From the NCBI GenBank assembly GCA_029934555.1, contig JAOZMA010000008.1, positions 1-20,379 on the forward strand: a stretch of 20,379 nucleotides of DNA. Direction: 5' to 3'. Position 1 is the first letter of the stretch, and each line of letters begins with the position of its first letter. Source of the DNA: Acidimicrobiia bacterium. Lineage in GTDB: Bacteria > Actinomycetota > Acidimicrobiia > Spongiisociales > UBA5794. The position numbers and the translations under genes were made by a program. The notes below the pieces were generated by a model, which was given only the letters and a program-made list of their open reading frames with translations, had not been told where the DNA came from and made no database searches. Shown here one piece after another: positions 13,560-20,379 of this stretch.

Positions 13560-15125
13560 GTGACGACCACCTCGACTGGGCACGCCTCAGAGGGCGACTT
13601 CGACCGTGTCCTCGTCGTCGACTTCGGAGCACAGTACGCGCAATTGATCGCCCGCCGCGTGCGGGAAGCACACGTGTTCTCGGAGATCGTCCCGCGCGAC
13701 ATCACCGCTGATGAGGTGATCGACCGGGCGCCGATCGGGATCATCCTGTCCGGCGGCCCCGCATCCGTGTATGAAGCGGGGGCATACGGAATCGACCAGG
13801 GGATCTTCGATCTCGGGATTCCTGTGCTAGGCATCTGTTACGGACACCAGGTTCTGGCGAACGGCCTCGGCGGTGTCGTCGAGCGAAATGATGTCGCGGA
13901 GTACGGGCCTGCCGATCTCACCATCACCGCCGATGCGGTCCTCTTTGCCGGTCTCCCCGTCGAGCAACCCGTCTGGATGAGCCACAGCGACTCGGTGACG
14001 GAGGCTCCTCCTGGTTTCACAGTGACGGCGTCGACCGGAGACTCGCCGGTGGCAGCCATGGAGGACGCAGAGCGAGGACTCTACGGCGTGCAGTTCCACC
14101 CCGAGGTGGCCCACACACCACGGGGTCAGGAGATCCTCAAACACTTCCTCTATGAGGCCTGCCGGGCACGTCCGACCTGGACGAACACCGGGATCATCGA
14201 GCAATCCATCGCGGCCGTCCGGGAGGAAGTTGGTGACGGCACGGTGATCTGTGGGCTGTCGGGCGGTGTCGACTCCTCAGTGGCCGCGGCGCTGGTCCAC
14301 AAGGCAATCGGGGACCAACTCGTCTGCGTATTCGTCGATCACGGCCTGATGCGCAAGGGAGAAGCAGAACAGGTCGAAGAGACGTTCCGCCGCACGTTCA
14401 ACATGAACCTCATCCACGTGAAGGCCCAGGATCGGTTCATCGATGCGCTCGAAGGCGTTACCGACCCCGAGCGGAAACGCAAGATCATCGGTGAGATGTT
14501 CATCCGGGTGTTCGAAGAGGTGGCGGTCGACGTTTCGGATGCCAAGTACCTGGTGCAGGGAACCTTGTACCCCGACGTGATCGAGTCCGGCACCAAGGAT
14601 GCAGCGAAGATCAAGAGCCATCACAACGTCGGCGGTCTTCCCGACGACATGGTGCTTTCGTTGATCGAGCCGCTGCGGGATCTCTTCAAAGACGAGGTCC
14701 GTTCGGTCGGTGAGGAGCTCGGCCTGCCGGAAGAGATCGTGTGGCGTCAACCGTTCCCGGGCCCCGGGCTCGCCGTGCGGATCATCGGCGATATCACCAG
14801 GGAGAGACTCGACATCCTCAGGGAAGCCGACGCCATCGTTCTCGACGAGATCCACAAGGCCGGGCTTCACAGGGAGCTGTGGCAGACGTTCGGCGTCCTG
14901 CCGGCGATCCGTACGGTCGGGGTCCAGGGAGACGGCAGGACCTATGCCTACCCGTTGATCGTGCGGGCTGTGACATCCGACGACGCGATGACCGCTGACT
15001 GGGCACGGCTGCCGTACGAAGTACTGGCAGCGATCTCATCACGCGTGATCAACGAGGTCCCCGGGATCAACCGCGTCGCCTACGACGTCTCCTCGAAACC
15101 CCCCGCCACCATCGAGTGGGAATGA
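13560..15125 (+). CDS. guaA: GMP synthase (glutamine-hydrolysing)
   Basis: A 521-residue two-domain enzyme that converts XMP, ATP and glutamine to GMP. The N-terminal class I glutamine amidotransferase domain (about 15-200) has its triad: Cys93 in GICYGHQ, and His180 and Glu182 in FHPEV. The ATP pyrophosphatase domain starts with the PP-loop SGGVDSS (234-240). The C-terminal dimerisation domain contains WRQPFPGPGLA and ends PPATIEWE, as expected for full-length GuaA. The GTG start at 13560 is one base after the guaB3 stop, so the two are cotranscribed and probably translationally linked. All key residues are intact. Confidence 0.97.
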   Translation: MTTTSTGHASEGDFDRVLVVDFGAQYAQLIARRVREAHVFSEIVPRDITADEVIDRAPIGIILSGGPASVYEAGAYGIDQGIFDLGIPVLGICYGHQVLANGLGGVVERNDVAEYGPADLTITADAVLFAGLPVEQPVWMSHSDSVTEAPPGFTVTASTGDSPVAAMEDAERGLYGVQFHPEVAHTPRGQEILKHFLYEACRARPTWTNTGIIEQSIAAVREEVGDGTVICGLSGGVDSSVAAALVHKAIGDQLVCVFVDHGLMRKGEAEQVEETFRRTFNMNLIHVKAQDRFIDALEGVTDPERKRKIIGEMFIRVFEEVAVDVSDAKYLVQGTLYPDVIESGTKDAAKIKSHHNVGGLPDDMVLSLIEPLRDLFKDEVRSVGEELGLPEEIVWRQPFPGPGLAVRIIGDITRERLDILREADAIVLDEIHKAGLHRELWQTFGVLPAIRTVGVQGDGRTYAYPLIVRAVTSDDAMTADWARLPYEVLAAISSRVINEVPGINRVAYDVSSKPPATIEWE

Positions 15126-15127
15126 GC

Positions 15128-15155
15128 AGCAGACAGCGGACAGTCGACAGCCGAC
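15128..15155. repeat. 7-bp array, left arm of an inverted pair
   Basis: AGCAGAC, AGCGGAC, AGTCGAC, AGCCGAC: four heptads of the form AGNNGAC, starting two bases after the guaA stop. The reverse complement of the first unit is the main unit of the array at 15211-15238. Confidence 0.85.
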
Positions 15156-15210
15156 AGCAAGAAGTGGACGGGCCCGAGCATCGCTAGTGGTCTTGTTCCC
15201 GGGTCTGGCT

Positions 15211-15238
15211 GTCTGCTGTCTGCTGTGGTCTGTCTGCT
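15211..15238. repeat. 7-bp array, right arm of an inverted pair
   Basis: GTCTGCT, GTCTGCT, GTGGTCT, GTCTGCT. It is the inverted counterpart of 15128-15155, with about 55 bases between the arms, and lies between guaA and the kinase gene. Confidence 0.85.
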
Positions 15239-15250
15239 CCCTCCCTTAAC

Positions 15251-15311
15251 CCTCAAGGCCTTACGGGTCTGCGTCGATATCTCACACACGGAAGTGTGTC
15301 GCGGCCTGAGG
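15251..15311 (+). promoter_or_regulatory. structured 5' leader that would sequester the kinase ribosome site
   Basis: CCTCA and GGCC (15251-15255, 15257-15260) pair with GGCC and TGAGG (15303-15311): nine base pairs around a bulged A. TGAGG includes the only ribosome site before the GTG at 15319. Inside are GCG/CGC (15271-15273 with 15300-15302) and a six-base-pair hairpin ACACAC/GTGTGT with a GGAA tetraloop (GNRA type) at 15284-15299. I do not recognise a known riboswitch class. It could be a riboswitch, a thermosensor or a protein-binding site, or simply a chance fold. Confidence 0.45.
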
Positions 15312-15318
15312 TATTCAT

Positions 15319-18000
15319 GTGAACTGGAGCAACGACCCAGAGTTGCAGCAGATGTTCGTCGAAGAGGTGACGGAGCGTTCTGCTCGTCTCGTCGAAGGAG
15401 CACAGGCGCTGCGCTCCGGATCGATCATGCCACAGGAAGCCGGCGAACTACTCCGCGAAGGGCACACGATCAAGGGCACCGGTCGTGTCATGGGTTACGA
15501 CGACGTTGGTTCTGCCGGACTCATGCTCGAGATGATCTGGAGATGGATCCAACACGGAGACCTCGCGCCTGAACCGATCTTCGGCCGCTTCCTCGAAGCG
15601 CTCAGCGCCTCGATACCGCGGGCGCTCGATGATCCCACCGAACTCGCCGAGGCGATGGCCGATATCCATGAATTCTTCGAAGGACAGCCGCTCCCGGACG
15701 AGCTGCCACCTGTTCCTGTCCTCGATTCGACTGCGTCCCGGGTTGCTGCCCCACCACCCGCTCCCGTGTCGCCCGCCCCGGCGGCGCCAGACTTCGTTCC
15801 GGCGCAACCACCGGAGCCCGTGATCCGGCCGGTCGAGGATGACACCATCATCCTTTTCGACACCCCTGCCCAGACCCCGGCCGAGGTACCAGCAGCGACC
15901 CATGAGACATCCGACGATCAGGGAAAGGTTGAACCCGAACTCCTCAACGCCGAGGGTGAAGCTGAGGAGCCCCTGTCGGCTCAGGAGGCGTTCGCTGCTC
16001 TGCGACGGTCGATGCAGACCGGTGACGCTGACGATGCCGTCCCGGATTTGCGGGAAGTAGGCGAAGAAGACGAACCATCGACCAATGAGCACGTCATCGA
16101 TGAAGATCTTGCACCCGATGTCGATCCATCCGCGGTTGAGGAGTCGATCACAGGCGAGATAAATCCTGACGAGGATGCGGTCCACGACGACACGATCGGT
16201 TCTCTCATCGAGTTCCCCCGGTCCGATGTCCAGGCGGTAGATGGCCACAGTGCCGAGCGAGTGCTCCGCCACGATCGCACAGAGGAAGGCGTTTCACCCG
16301 ACAATGGCGACGTTGTCGTGCTTCCCTCGAACGGAAGAGCTGCTGTGCGAGCTTCGATGGAGTCCACCGATCTCGGTGGCCTTGTCGGCGCCGTGCAGAC
16401 CTGGGCCGTCGAAGAAGCGATCTCGATCAACGCCGGGCAGCTCTACGGGCTCGTGGACCACATCGTCTCGCTTCGGATGGACATCGCATCCGTCAAAGAT
16501 CAGCTCGCGGAGCTCACGGACGTTGCCGCAGCCGATCCGTTCTTCGCCGAACGGATCTCGCAGATCTCCGATGGCATCGATCCGATCGATCGGGCATCGG
16601 AGCGAATCGAAGGGCGGGCGCTCGGCCTCGCGGCGGTGCCGTTCCAGGACGTCACCAACACTCTCCCGCAGCTCGGGCGCTACCTGAGCCGGAAGACAGA
16701 CAAAGAGATCCGGATAGAACTGGTCGGCGACGATGTTCTCGTTGATCGCCAGGTACTCGATCGGCTGGGCGATGCGATCCGGCAACTCGTCGTCAACGCA
16801 GCAGTGCACGGCATCGAGGACACCAACACGAGGCTTGGGGCAGGCAAATCGGGGACCGGAGTCATTCGTGTCGAGGCGCACAAGACGGATGTCAATCTGG
16901 AGGTGTCGGTCATCGACGACGGGCGCGGCATCGACTGGAGTGCCATCCGGGACGAAGGGCTAAAGCTGGAACTCCTCGAGTCCACGGCCGAGATGTCCCC
17001 TGAAGCACTTCGCTCGCTCCTCTATCAATCCGGATTCTCCACCAGTGAGACGACAGATGAACTCGCCGGTGACGGCGCCGGTCTTGCGACCGTTCGTGAA
17101 GCCGTGGATTCGATGAACGGCTCGCTCACGATCGAGAGCACCCCCGGGAAGAGGACCACGGTGTCGATGATCGTTCCGATTCACCAGGCGATGCAGAGAG
17201 CACTGCTGGTGGTGGCAGGCGGAATCATGTGGGGTATCCCCGAGACCGGTGTTCAGGATGTCATCGACATGAATCTGGCGACGATCGCAGTCAGCGATCA
17301 TGCAACGGTCCTCGAGCGAAGCGACGGCGATATTCCGTTCGCCTCGTTTGGCGATCTGATGGGTGTGGCATCCGACGGCGTTCCCACGTCGATCGTGGTC
17401 GCGACCAGCGCCGCCGGTCCGATCGCTCTCGGTGTCGAATCGGTCGTCGGAACACGACGGGTCGCTGCCAAGGAACTTGGCGCCGTTCTTGCTGATGTCG
17501 ACGCGGTAACCGGCGCCGCGCTGCTGGGTGGGGATGAAGTTGTACTGCTGGTCGACACGACCCGCCTCGCCGAGCGACAACACGAAGCAGAATCCGATGC
17601 ACCGGCGTTCTCTCCGGCCCACGTGCTGATCGTTGACGATTCGCGTGGCGTCCAACAGGTCGTTTCTTCCGCGCTCGCAACGAGTGGGTTCAACACATCG
17701 GTCGCGGCGAGCGTCGCTGATGCCCTTGGGGCGCTGCATTCTGGGTCCTTCGATGCGGTGGTCGTCGATTTCTCGATGCCCCGAGCCGATGGGGTGGCAC
17801 TGGCTCACATGGTCCGCCAGCGGCATGGTGACATCCCGATCGTGATGCTCTCAGGCGTCGCCGAGGGAGAGGACGTTGAACGCGCCCGAGAAGCCGGTGT
17901 CGATGCCTTCTTCGGCAAATCAGACTTCCGAGAAGGCGGACTGGCCGAGAAGCTGAGAGAGCTGATCGGCGCCCGTCGGGCGAAAGAGCAAACGGCCTGA
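15319..18000 (+). CDS. CheA-like hybrid histidine kinase with C-terminal receiver domain
   Basis: An 893-residue signalling protein. In order: an HPt domain (1 to about 115) with phospho-accepting His49 in HTIKGTGR; a long Pro-rich then acidic disordered linker (about 120-350); a dimerisation segment (about 370-420); a CheA-type ATPase domain with an N box (RQLVVNAAVHGIED), G1 DDGRGID and G2 GDGAGLAT; a CheW-like domain (about 630-755); and a receiver domain (765-870) with the acidic pair Asp773/774, phospho-acceptor Asp817 and Lys867. Such proteins pass phosphate from His49 to a receiver, here possibly its own. No cheW, cheY, receptor, pilus or flagellar gene is nearby, so its input and output are unknown. 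The GTG at 15319 has GAGG at 15308-15311; an ATG two bases earlier is followed at once by TGA. Confidence 0.9.
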   Translation: MNWSNDPELQQMFVEEVTERSARLVEGAQALRSGSIMPQEAGELLREGHTIKGTGRVMGYDDVGSAGLMLEMIWRWIQHGDLAPEPIFGRFLEALSASIPRALDDPTELAEAMADIHEFFEGQPLPDELPPVPVLDSTASRVAAPPPAPVSPAPAAPDFVPAQPPEPVIRPVEDDTIILFDTPAQTPAEVPAATHETSDDQGKVEPELLNAEGEAEEPLSAQEAFAALRRSMQTGDADDAVPDLREVGEEDEPSTNEHVIDEDLAPDVDPSAVEESITGEINPDEDAVHDDTIGSLIEFPRSDVQAVDGHSAERVLRHDRTEEGVSPDNGDVVVLPSNGRAAVRASMESTDLGGLVGAVQTWAVEEAISINAGQLYGLVDHIVSLRMDIASVKDQLAELTDVAAADPFFAERISQISDGIDPIDRASERIEGRALGLAAVPFQDVTNTLPQLGRYLSRKTDKEIRIELVGDDVLVDRQVLDRLGDAIRQLVVNAAVHGIEDTNTRLGAGKSGTGVIRVEAHKTDVNLEVSVIDDGRGIDWSAIRDEGLKLELLESTAEMSPEALRSLLYQSGFSTSETTDELAGDGAGLATVREAVDSMNGSLTIESTPGKRTTVSMIVPIHQAMQRALLVVAGGIMWGIPETGVQDVIDMNLATIAVSDHATVLERSDGDIPFASFGDLMGVASDGVPTSIVVATSAAGPIALGVESVVGTRRVAAKELGAVLADVDAVTGAALLGGDEVVLLVDTTRLAERQHEAESDAPAFSPAHVLIVDDSRGVQQVVSSALATSGFNTSVAASVADALGALHSGSFDAVVVDFSMPRADGVALAHMVRQRHGDIPIVMLSGVAEGEDVERAREAGVDAFFGKSDFREGGLAEKLRELIGARRAKEQTA

Positions 18001-18004
18001 CCTC

Positions 18005-18017
18005 CGGCCTGCGGCCG
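18005..18017 (+). terminator. short GC hairpin after the kinase gene
   Basis: CGGCC, loop TGC, GGCCG, beginning five bases after the stop codon. It is only five base pairs with no T-run, so a weak call. Confidence 0.3.
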
Positions 18018-18022
18018 TCGGT

Positions 18023-18057
18023 GTATTCCGTAGTCCGTATTCCGTAGTCCGTATTCG
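18023..18057. repeat. 7-bp array with a 14-bp higher-order period
   Basis: GTATTCC, GTAGTCC, GTATTCC, GTAGTCC, GTATTCG: two heptads alternate. The GTAGTCC unit is the reverse complement of the unit in the arrays at 7400-7434 and 11161-11188, and it reappears at the right window edge. Confidence 0.92.
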
Positions 18058-18093
18058 GTTGTTGGTGAAGGCTCTTCCTCAGAGCTCATGGCC

Positions 18094-18114
18094 GGCAGCT
18101 GGCAGCTGGTAGCT
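18094..18114. repeat. 7-bp array, three units of GGCAGCT type
   Basis: GGCAGCT, GGCAGCT, GGTAGCT. It lies between the array at 18023-18057 and the pcrA promoter. Confidence 0.8.
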
Positions 18115-18153
18115 CGGGAGTTACTCCCATGTAGTTCGCTGCACGAGTGTCTC

Positions 18154-18159
18154 TACAAT
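18154..18159 (+). promoter_or_regulatory. -10 box of a leaderless pcrA promoter
   Basis: TACAAT lies eight bases before the ATG at 18168, with a run of C and no ribosome site between. This places the transcription start at or next to the ATG. The -35 region (GTAGTT at 17 bases) is weak. Confidence 0.55.
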
Positions 18160-18167
18160 CACCCCCC

Positions 18168-20348
18168 ATGCCCGATTCTCCTCTTCTTGTTGGCCTCAAC
18201 CCTTCGCAGCGGCACGCCGTCGCCGCTACCGAGGGGCCGGTTCTGGTCGTTGCCGGAGCGGGTTCGGGCAAGACGCGGGTTCTGACACACCGCATCGCTC
18301 ACCTGGTACGCGATCTGGGTGTCTCGCCGTACTCGATTCTCGCAATCACCTTCACCAACAAGGCCGCAAAGGAGATGAAGGAGCGAGTGGCCAACCTCGT
18401 CGGCGAGGTTGCCGACGGCATGTGGGTTTCGACCTTCCACAGCGCATGCGTCCGCATTCTCCGTCGTGAAGCTCCTCGTCTCGGATACCGCACGTCGTTC
18501 TCGATCTACGACAACGCCGATTCCGTACGACTCGTCACGATGTGCATACGCGATCTCGATCTCGATCCGAAGCAGTTCCAGCCGAAAGCGATCCGGGCGA
18601 CCATCTCGAATGCGAAGAACGAACTGATCGACTACGAGACGTTCTCCGACAGCGGTGAGGGCTTCTATCACGAGAAGGCTTCTGACGTCTATCGCCTGTA
18701 TCAGCAGCGTCTGGTCGAGGCGTCGGCCGTTGACTTCGACGACATCCTGATGCTCACGGTCGAGATCTTCCAGGCGTTCCCGGAGGTCCTCGACTCGTGG
18801 CAGAGAAGGTTCCAGTATCTGATGGTCGACGAGTACCAGGACACGAACCGTGCCCAGTACATGCTCGTGAAGATGCTCTCGGCGAAGCACCGCAACGTGT
18901 TCGTTGTGGGGGACTCGGACCAATCCGTGTATGCGTTCCGCGGCGCGGACATGCGCAACATTCTGGATTTCGAGAAGGATTACGACGATGCCACGGTGAT
19001 CCTGCTGGAGCAGAACTATCGGTCGACTCAGACGATTCTGGATGCGGCCAACGCAGTGATCTCGATGAACGAGTCCAGGAATCCCAAGCGTCTGTGGACC
19101 GATGAAGGCACCGGCGATCCGATCACCACACACGAGGCCCAAGATGAACAGGCTGAGGCGGCGTTCATCGCAGGCCGGATTCGCGATCTCGAAGCCGAGG
19201 GGGTGGCGCTCTCTGACATCGCCGTTTTCTACCGCACCAACGCCCAGAGCCGTGTGATCGAGGAGGTCTTCGTCCGCTACGGCGTTCCCTATCAGGTCGT
19301 CGGTGGTCTGAAGTACTACGACCGGCGCGAAGTCAAGGACGCTCTGGCCTATCTCCGGGCGATCGTGAACCCGGACGACCAGGTTGCGTTGAAGCGAATC
19401 ATCAACATGCCGAAGCGGGCGATCGGGGACACGAGCGTTGCGCACGTCGATCGTCTTGCTGAGTCCGAGGGGATCGGCTTCTTCGAAGCGCTTCGCCGCG
19501 TCGATGAGAGCCCGCGTCTGACGGCGCGAGCCCAGCGAGCCATCACGGAGTTCGTGGCGCTCATGGACCACCTCGTCGAGCGGTCCCAAGATGGACCGGC
19601 TGCTGCGATCGAGGCCGTCCTCGATGAGACCGGGTACCTCGACATGGTTCGAGCGGATCGTTCCATCGAGTCGATGGGTCGAGAAGAGAACCTGAAGGAG
19701 CTCGCATCGGCAGTCGCAGAGTTCGAGGAGCTCGGCCCGGAATCGATGGGTCCCGCCGAGTGGTCCGAACTCGATGCCGCAACGAAACTCGGATTGTTCC
19801 TCGAGGCGATCAGTCTCGTCGCCGACATCGATTCGTACGAGAACCGGGACCTCGTGACCCTGATGACACTCCACAACGCGAAGGGGTTGGAGTTTCCGAT
19901 CGTGTTCATCACGGGGATGGAAGATGGCGTCTTCCCCCACTTCCGATCGCTGGGGGACCCCAAGGAACTCGAGGAGGAGCGTCGCCTCTGCTACGTGGGG
20001 ATCACGAGGGCCGAACAGCGCCTCTTCCTCACGCGGGCGTGGAATCGGAATCTCTGGGGGCAGTCGCAGTACAACGGTCCGAGCCGGTTCCTTGGCGAAA
20101 TCCCATCGAGCCTGACGACGAGCGTGAAGCGAAAGAGCAGGTCGACACGAACGACGCTCCAGAAGCCCCGCGCCACCGGAAACGGGATCGAAATCACCGA
20201 CGGCGATCGCGTTCGTCACGCCCACTGGGGTGACGGAACCGTTGTCGAAGTCATCGGACATGGCGATGCGGCAGAGGCGATCGTCGCATTCGAAGGCAAA
20301 GGCGAGAAGCGCCTCCTGCTCGCATGGGCCCCGCTGGAGAAGGTCTGA
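18168..20348 (+). CDS. pcrA: ATP-dependent DNA helicase PcrA/UvrD
   Basis: A 726-residue superfamily 1A helicase that unwinds DNA 3' to 5' in repair and in removing RNA polymerase or recombinase from DNA. The motifs are complete and in order: Walker A AGAGSGKT (29-36), Ia AITFTNKAAKEM, Walker B VDEYQDTN, III VGDSDQSVYAFRGAD, IV QNYRS, V TLHNAKGLEFPIVF and VI CYVGITRAEQRL. The last 50 residues (GDRVRHAHWGDGTVVEV onward) form the Tudor-like C-terminal domain that binds RNA polymerase in PcrA/UvrD1. ATG 18168 was chosen over an in-frame GTG at 18147 because TACAAT overlaps that extension and the first family-like residues follow the ATG. Confidence 0.96.
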   Translation: MPDSPLLVGLNPSQRHAVAATEGPVLVVAGAGSGKTRVLTHRIAHLVRDLGVSPYSILAITFTNKAAKEMKERVANLVGEVADGMWVSTFHSACVRILRREAPRLGYRTSFSIYDNADSVRLVTMCIRDLDLDPKQFQPKAIRATISNAKNELIDYETFSDSGEGFYHEKASDVYRLYQQRLVEASAVDFDDILMLTVEIFQAFPEVLDSWQRRFQYLMVDEYQDTNRAQYMLVKMLSAKHRNVFVVGDSDQSVYAFRGADMRNILDFEKDYDDATVILLEQNYRSTQTILDAANAVISMNESRNPKRLWTDEGTGDPITTHEAQDEQAEAAFIAGRIRDLEAEGVALSDIAVFYRTNAQSRVIEEVFVRYGVPYQVVGGLKYYDRREVKDALAYLRAIVNPDDQVALKRIINMPKRAIGDTSVAHVDRLAESEGIGFFEALRRVDESPRLTARAQRAITEFVALMDHLVERSQDGPAAAIEAVLDETGYLDMVRADRSIESMGREENLKELASAVAEFEELGPESMGPAEWSELDAATKLGLFLEAISLVADIDSYENRDLVTLMTLHNAKGLEFPIVFITGMEDGVFPHFRSLGDPKELEEERRLCYVGITRAEQRLFLTRAWNRNLWGQSQYNGPSRFLGEIPSSLTTSVKRKSRSTRTTLQKPRATGNGIEITDGDRVRHAHWGDGTVVEVIGHGDAAEAIVAFEGKGEKRLLLAWAPLEKV

Positions 20349-20352
20349 GGAT

Positions 20353-20365
20353 CCGGCTTCGCCGG
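20353..20365 (+). terminator. short hairpin after pcrA
   Basis: CCGGC, loop TTC, GCCGG, starting four bases after the stop and immediately followed by a 7-bp repeat array. No T-run is seen. Confidence 0.35.
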
Positions 20366-20367
20366 GT

Positions 20368-20379
20368 GTAGTCCGTAGT
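20368..20379. repeat. start of a 7-bp array cut by the window edge
   Basis: GTAGTCCGTAGT, nearly two units of GTAGTCC, the same unit and orientation as in 18023-18057. It follows the pcrA hairpin directly. Confidence 0.7.

Noticed and set aside
12362..13834. A 490-residue minus-strand open frame opposite guaB3 and the start of guaA
   Set aside because: Both sense genes are complete and conserved, and the antisense product has low-complexity basic composition.
18090..18120. The GGCAGCT repeat region as a pcrA operator
   Set aside because: The units fit the general heptad family found at other gene ends, and nothing ties this array specifically to pcrA.
18159..20261. A 700-residue minus-strand open frame opposite pcrA
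   Set aside because: pcrA has every helicase motif on the plus strand; the antisense frame shows no family features and comes from codon bias.

Overview
The window looks like a chromosomal segment of an uncultured, GC-rich actinobacterium, possibly class Acidimicrobiia. The class is inference. It rests on base composition, frequent GTG/TTG starts, several apparently leaderless promoters, a CBS-less GuaB3-type IMP dehydrogenase beside guaA, and PcrA/UvrD with a C-terminal DNA-tracking domain. There are no mobile elements, phage genes, CRISPR arrays, tRNAs or rRNAs. Gene density is high and no gene-free stretch exceeds 200 bases.

Left part (1-7261), respiration and copper delivery. A secreted lipoprotein (minus) diverges from two overlapping SCO1/SenC genes and a PCu(A)C copper chaperone (plus). 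Facing them is a minus-strand operon of six genes that all overlap or touch: small two-helix membrane protein, GltD-like flavin/iron-sulfur oxidoreductase, cytochrome b6-like protein, subunit IV-like protein, Rieske protein and membrane-anchored monohaem cytochrome c. A separate lipoprotein cytochrome c lies just upstream. Together they suggest a split, b6f-like quinol:cytochrome c reductase linked genetically to a pyridine-nucleotide/ferredoxin-type oxidoreductase, with copper chaperones for a terminal oxidase encoded elsewhere.

Middle (7428-11063). Citramalate synthase (isoleucine from pyruvate) is preceded by a compact attenuator: promoter, 12-codon leader peptide with three consecutive Ile codons, a perfect hairpin, and an intrinsic terminator before the cimA ribosome site. 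Upstream is a large acyltransferase-3/SGNH fusion that probably acylates cell-surface glycans.

Right part (11206-20348, all plus). trpS, guaB3-guaA (purine synthesis), an orphan CheA-like hybrid histidine kinase whose ribosome site lies in a predicted stem, and pcrA/uvrD from a leaderless promoter.

The most pervasive unexplained feature is a family of intergenic tandem arrays with a strict 7-bp period. They occupy most of the larger intergenic gaps. The unit differs from array to array but the units are related. Some arrays occur as inverted pairs that could form long hairpins, and two genes take their stop codon from inside an array.
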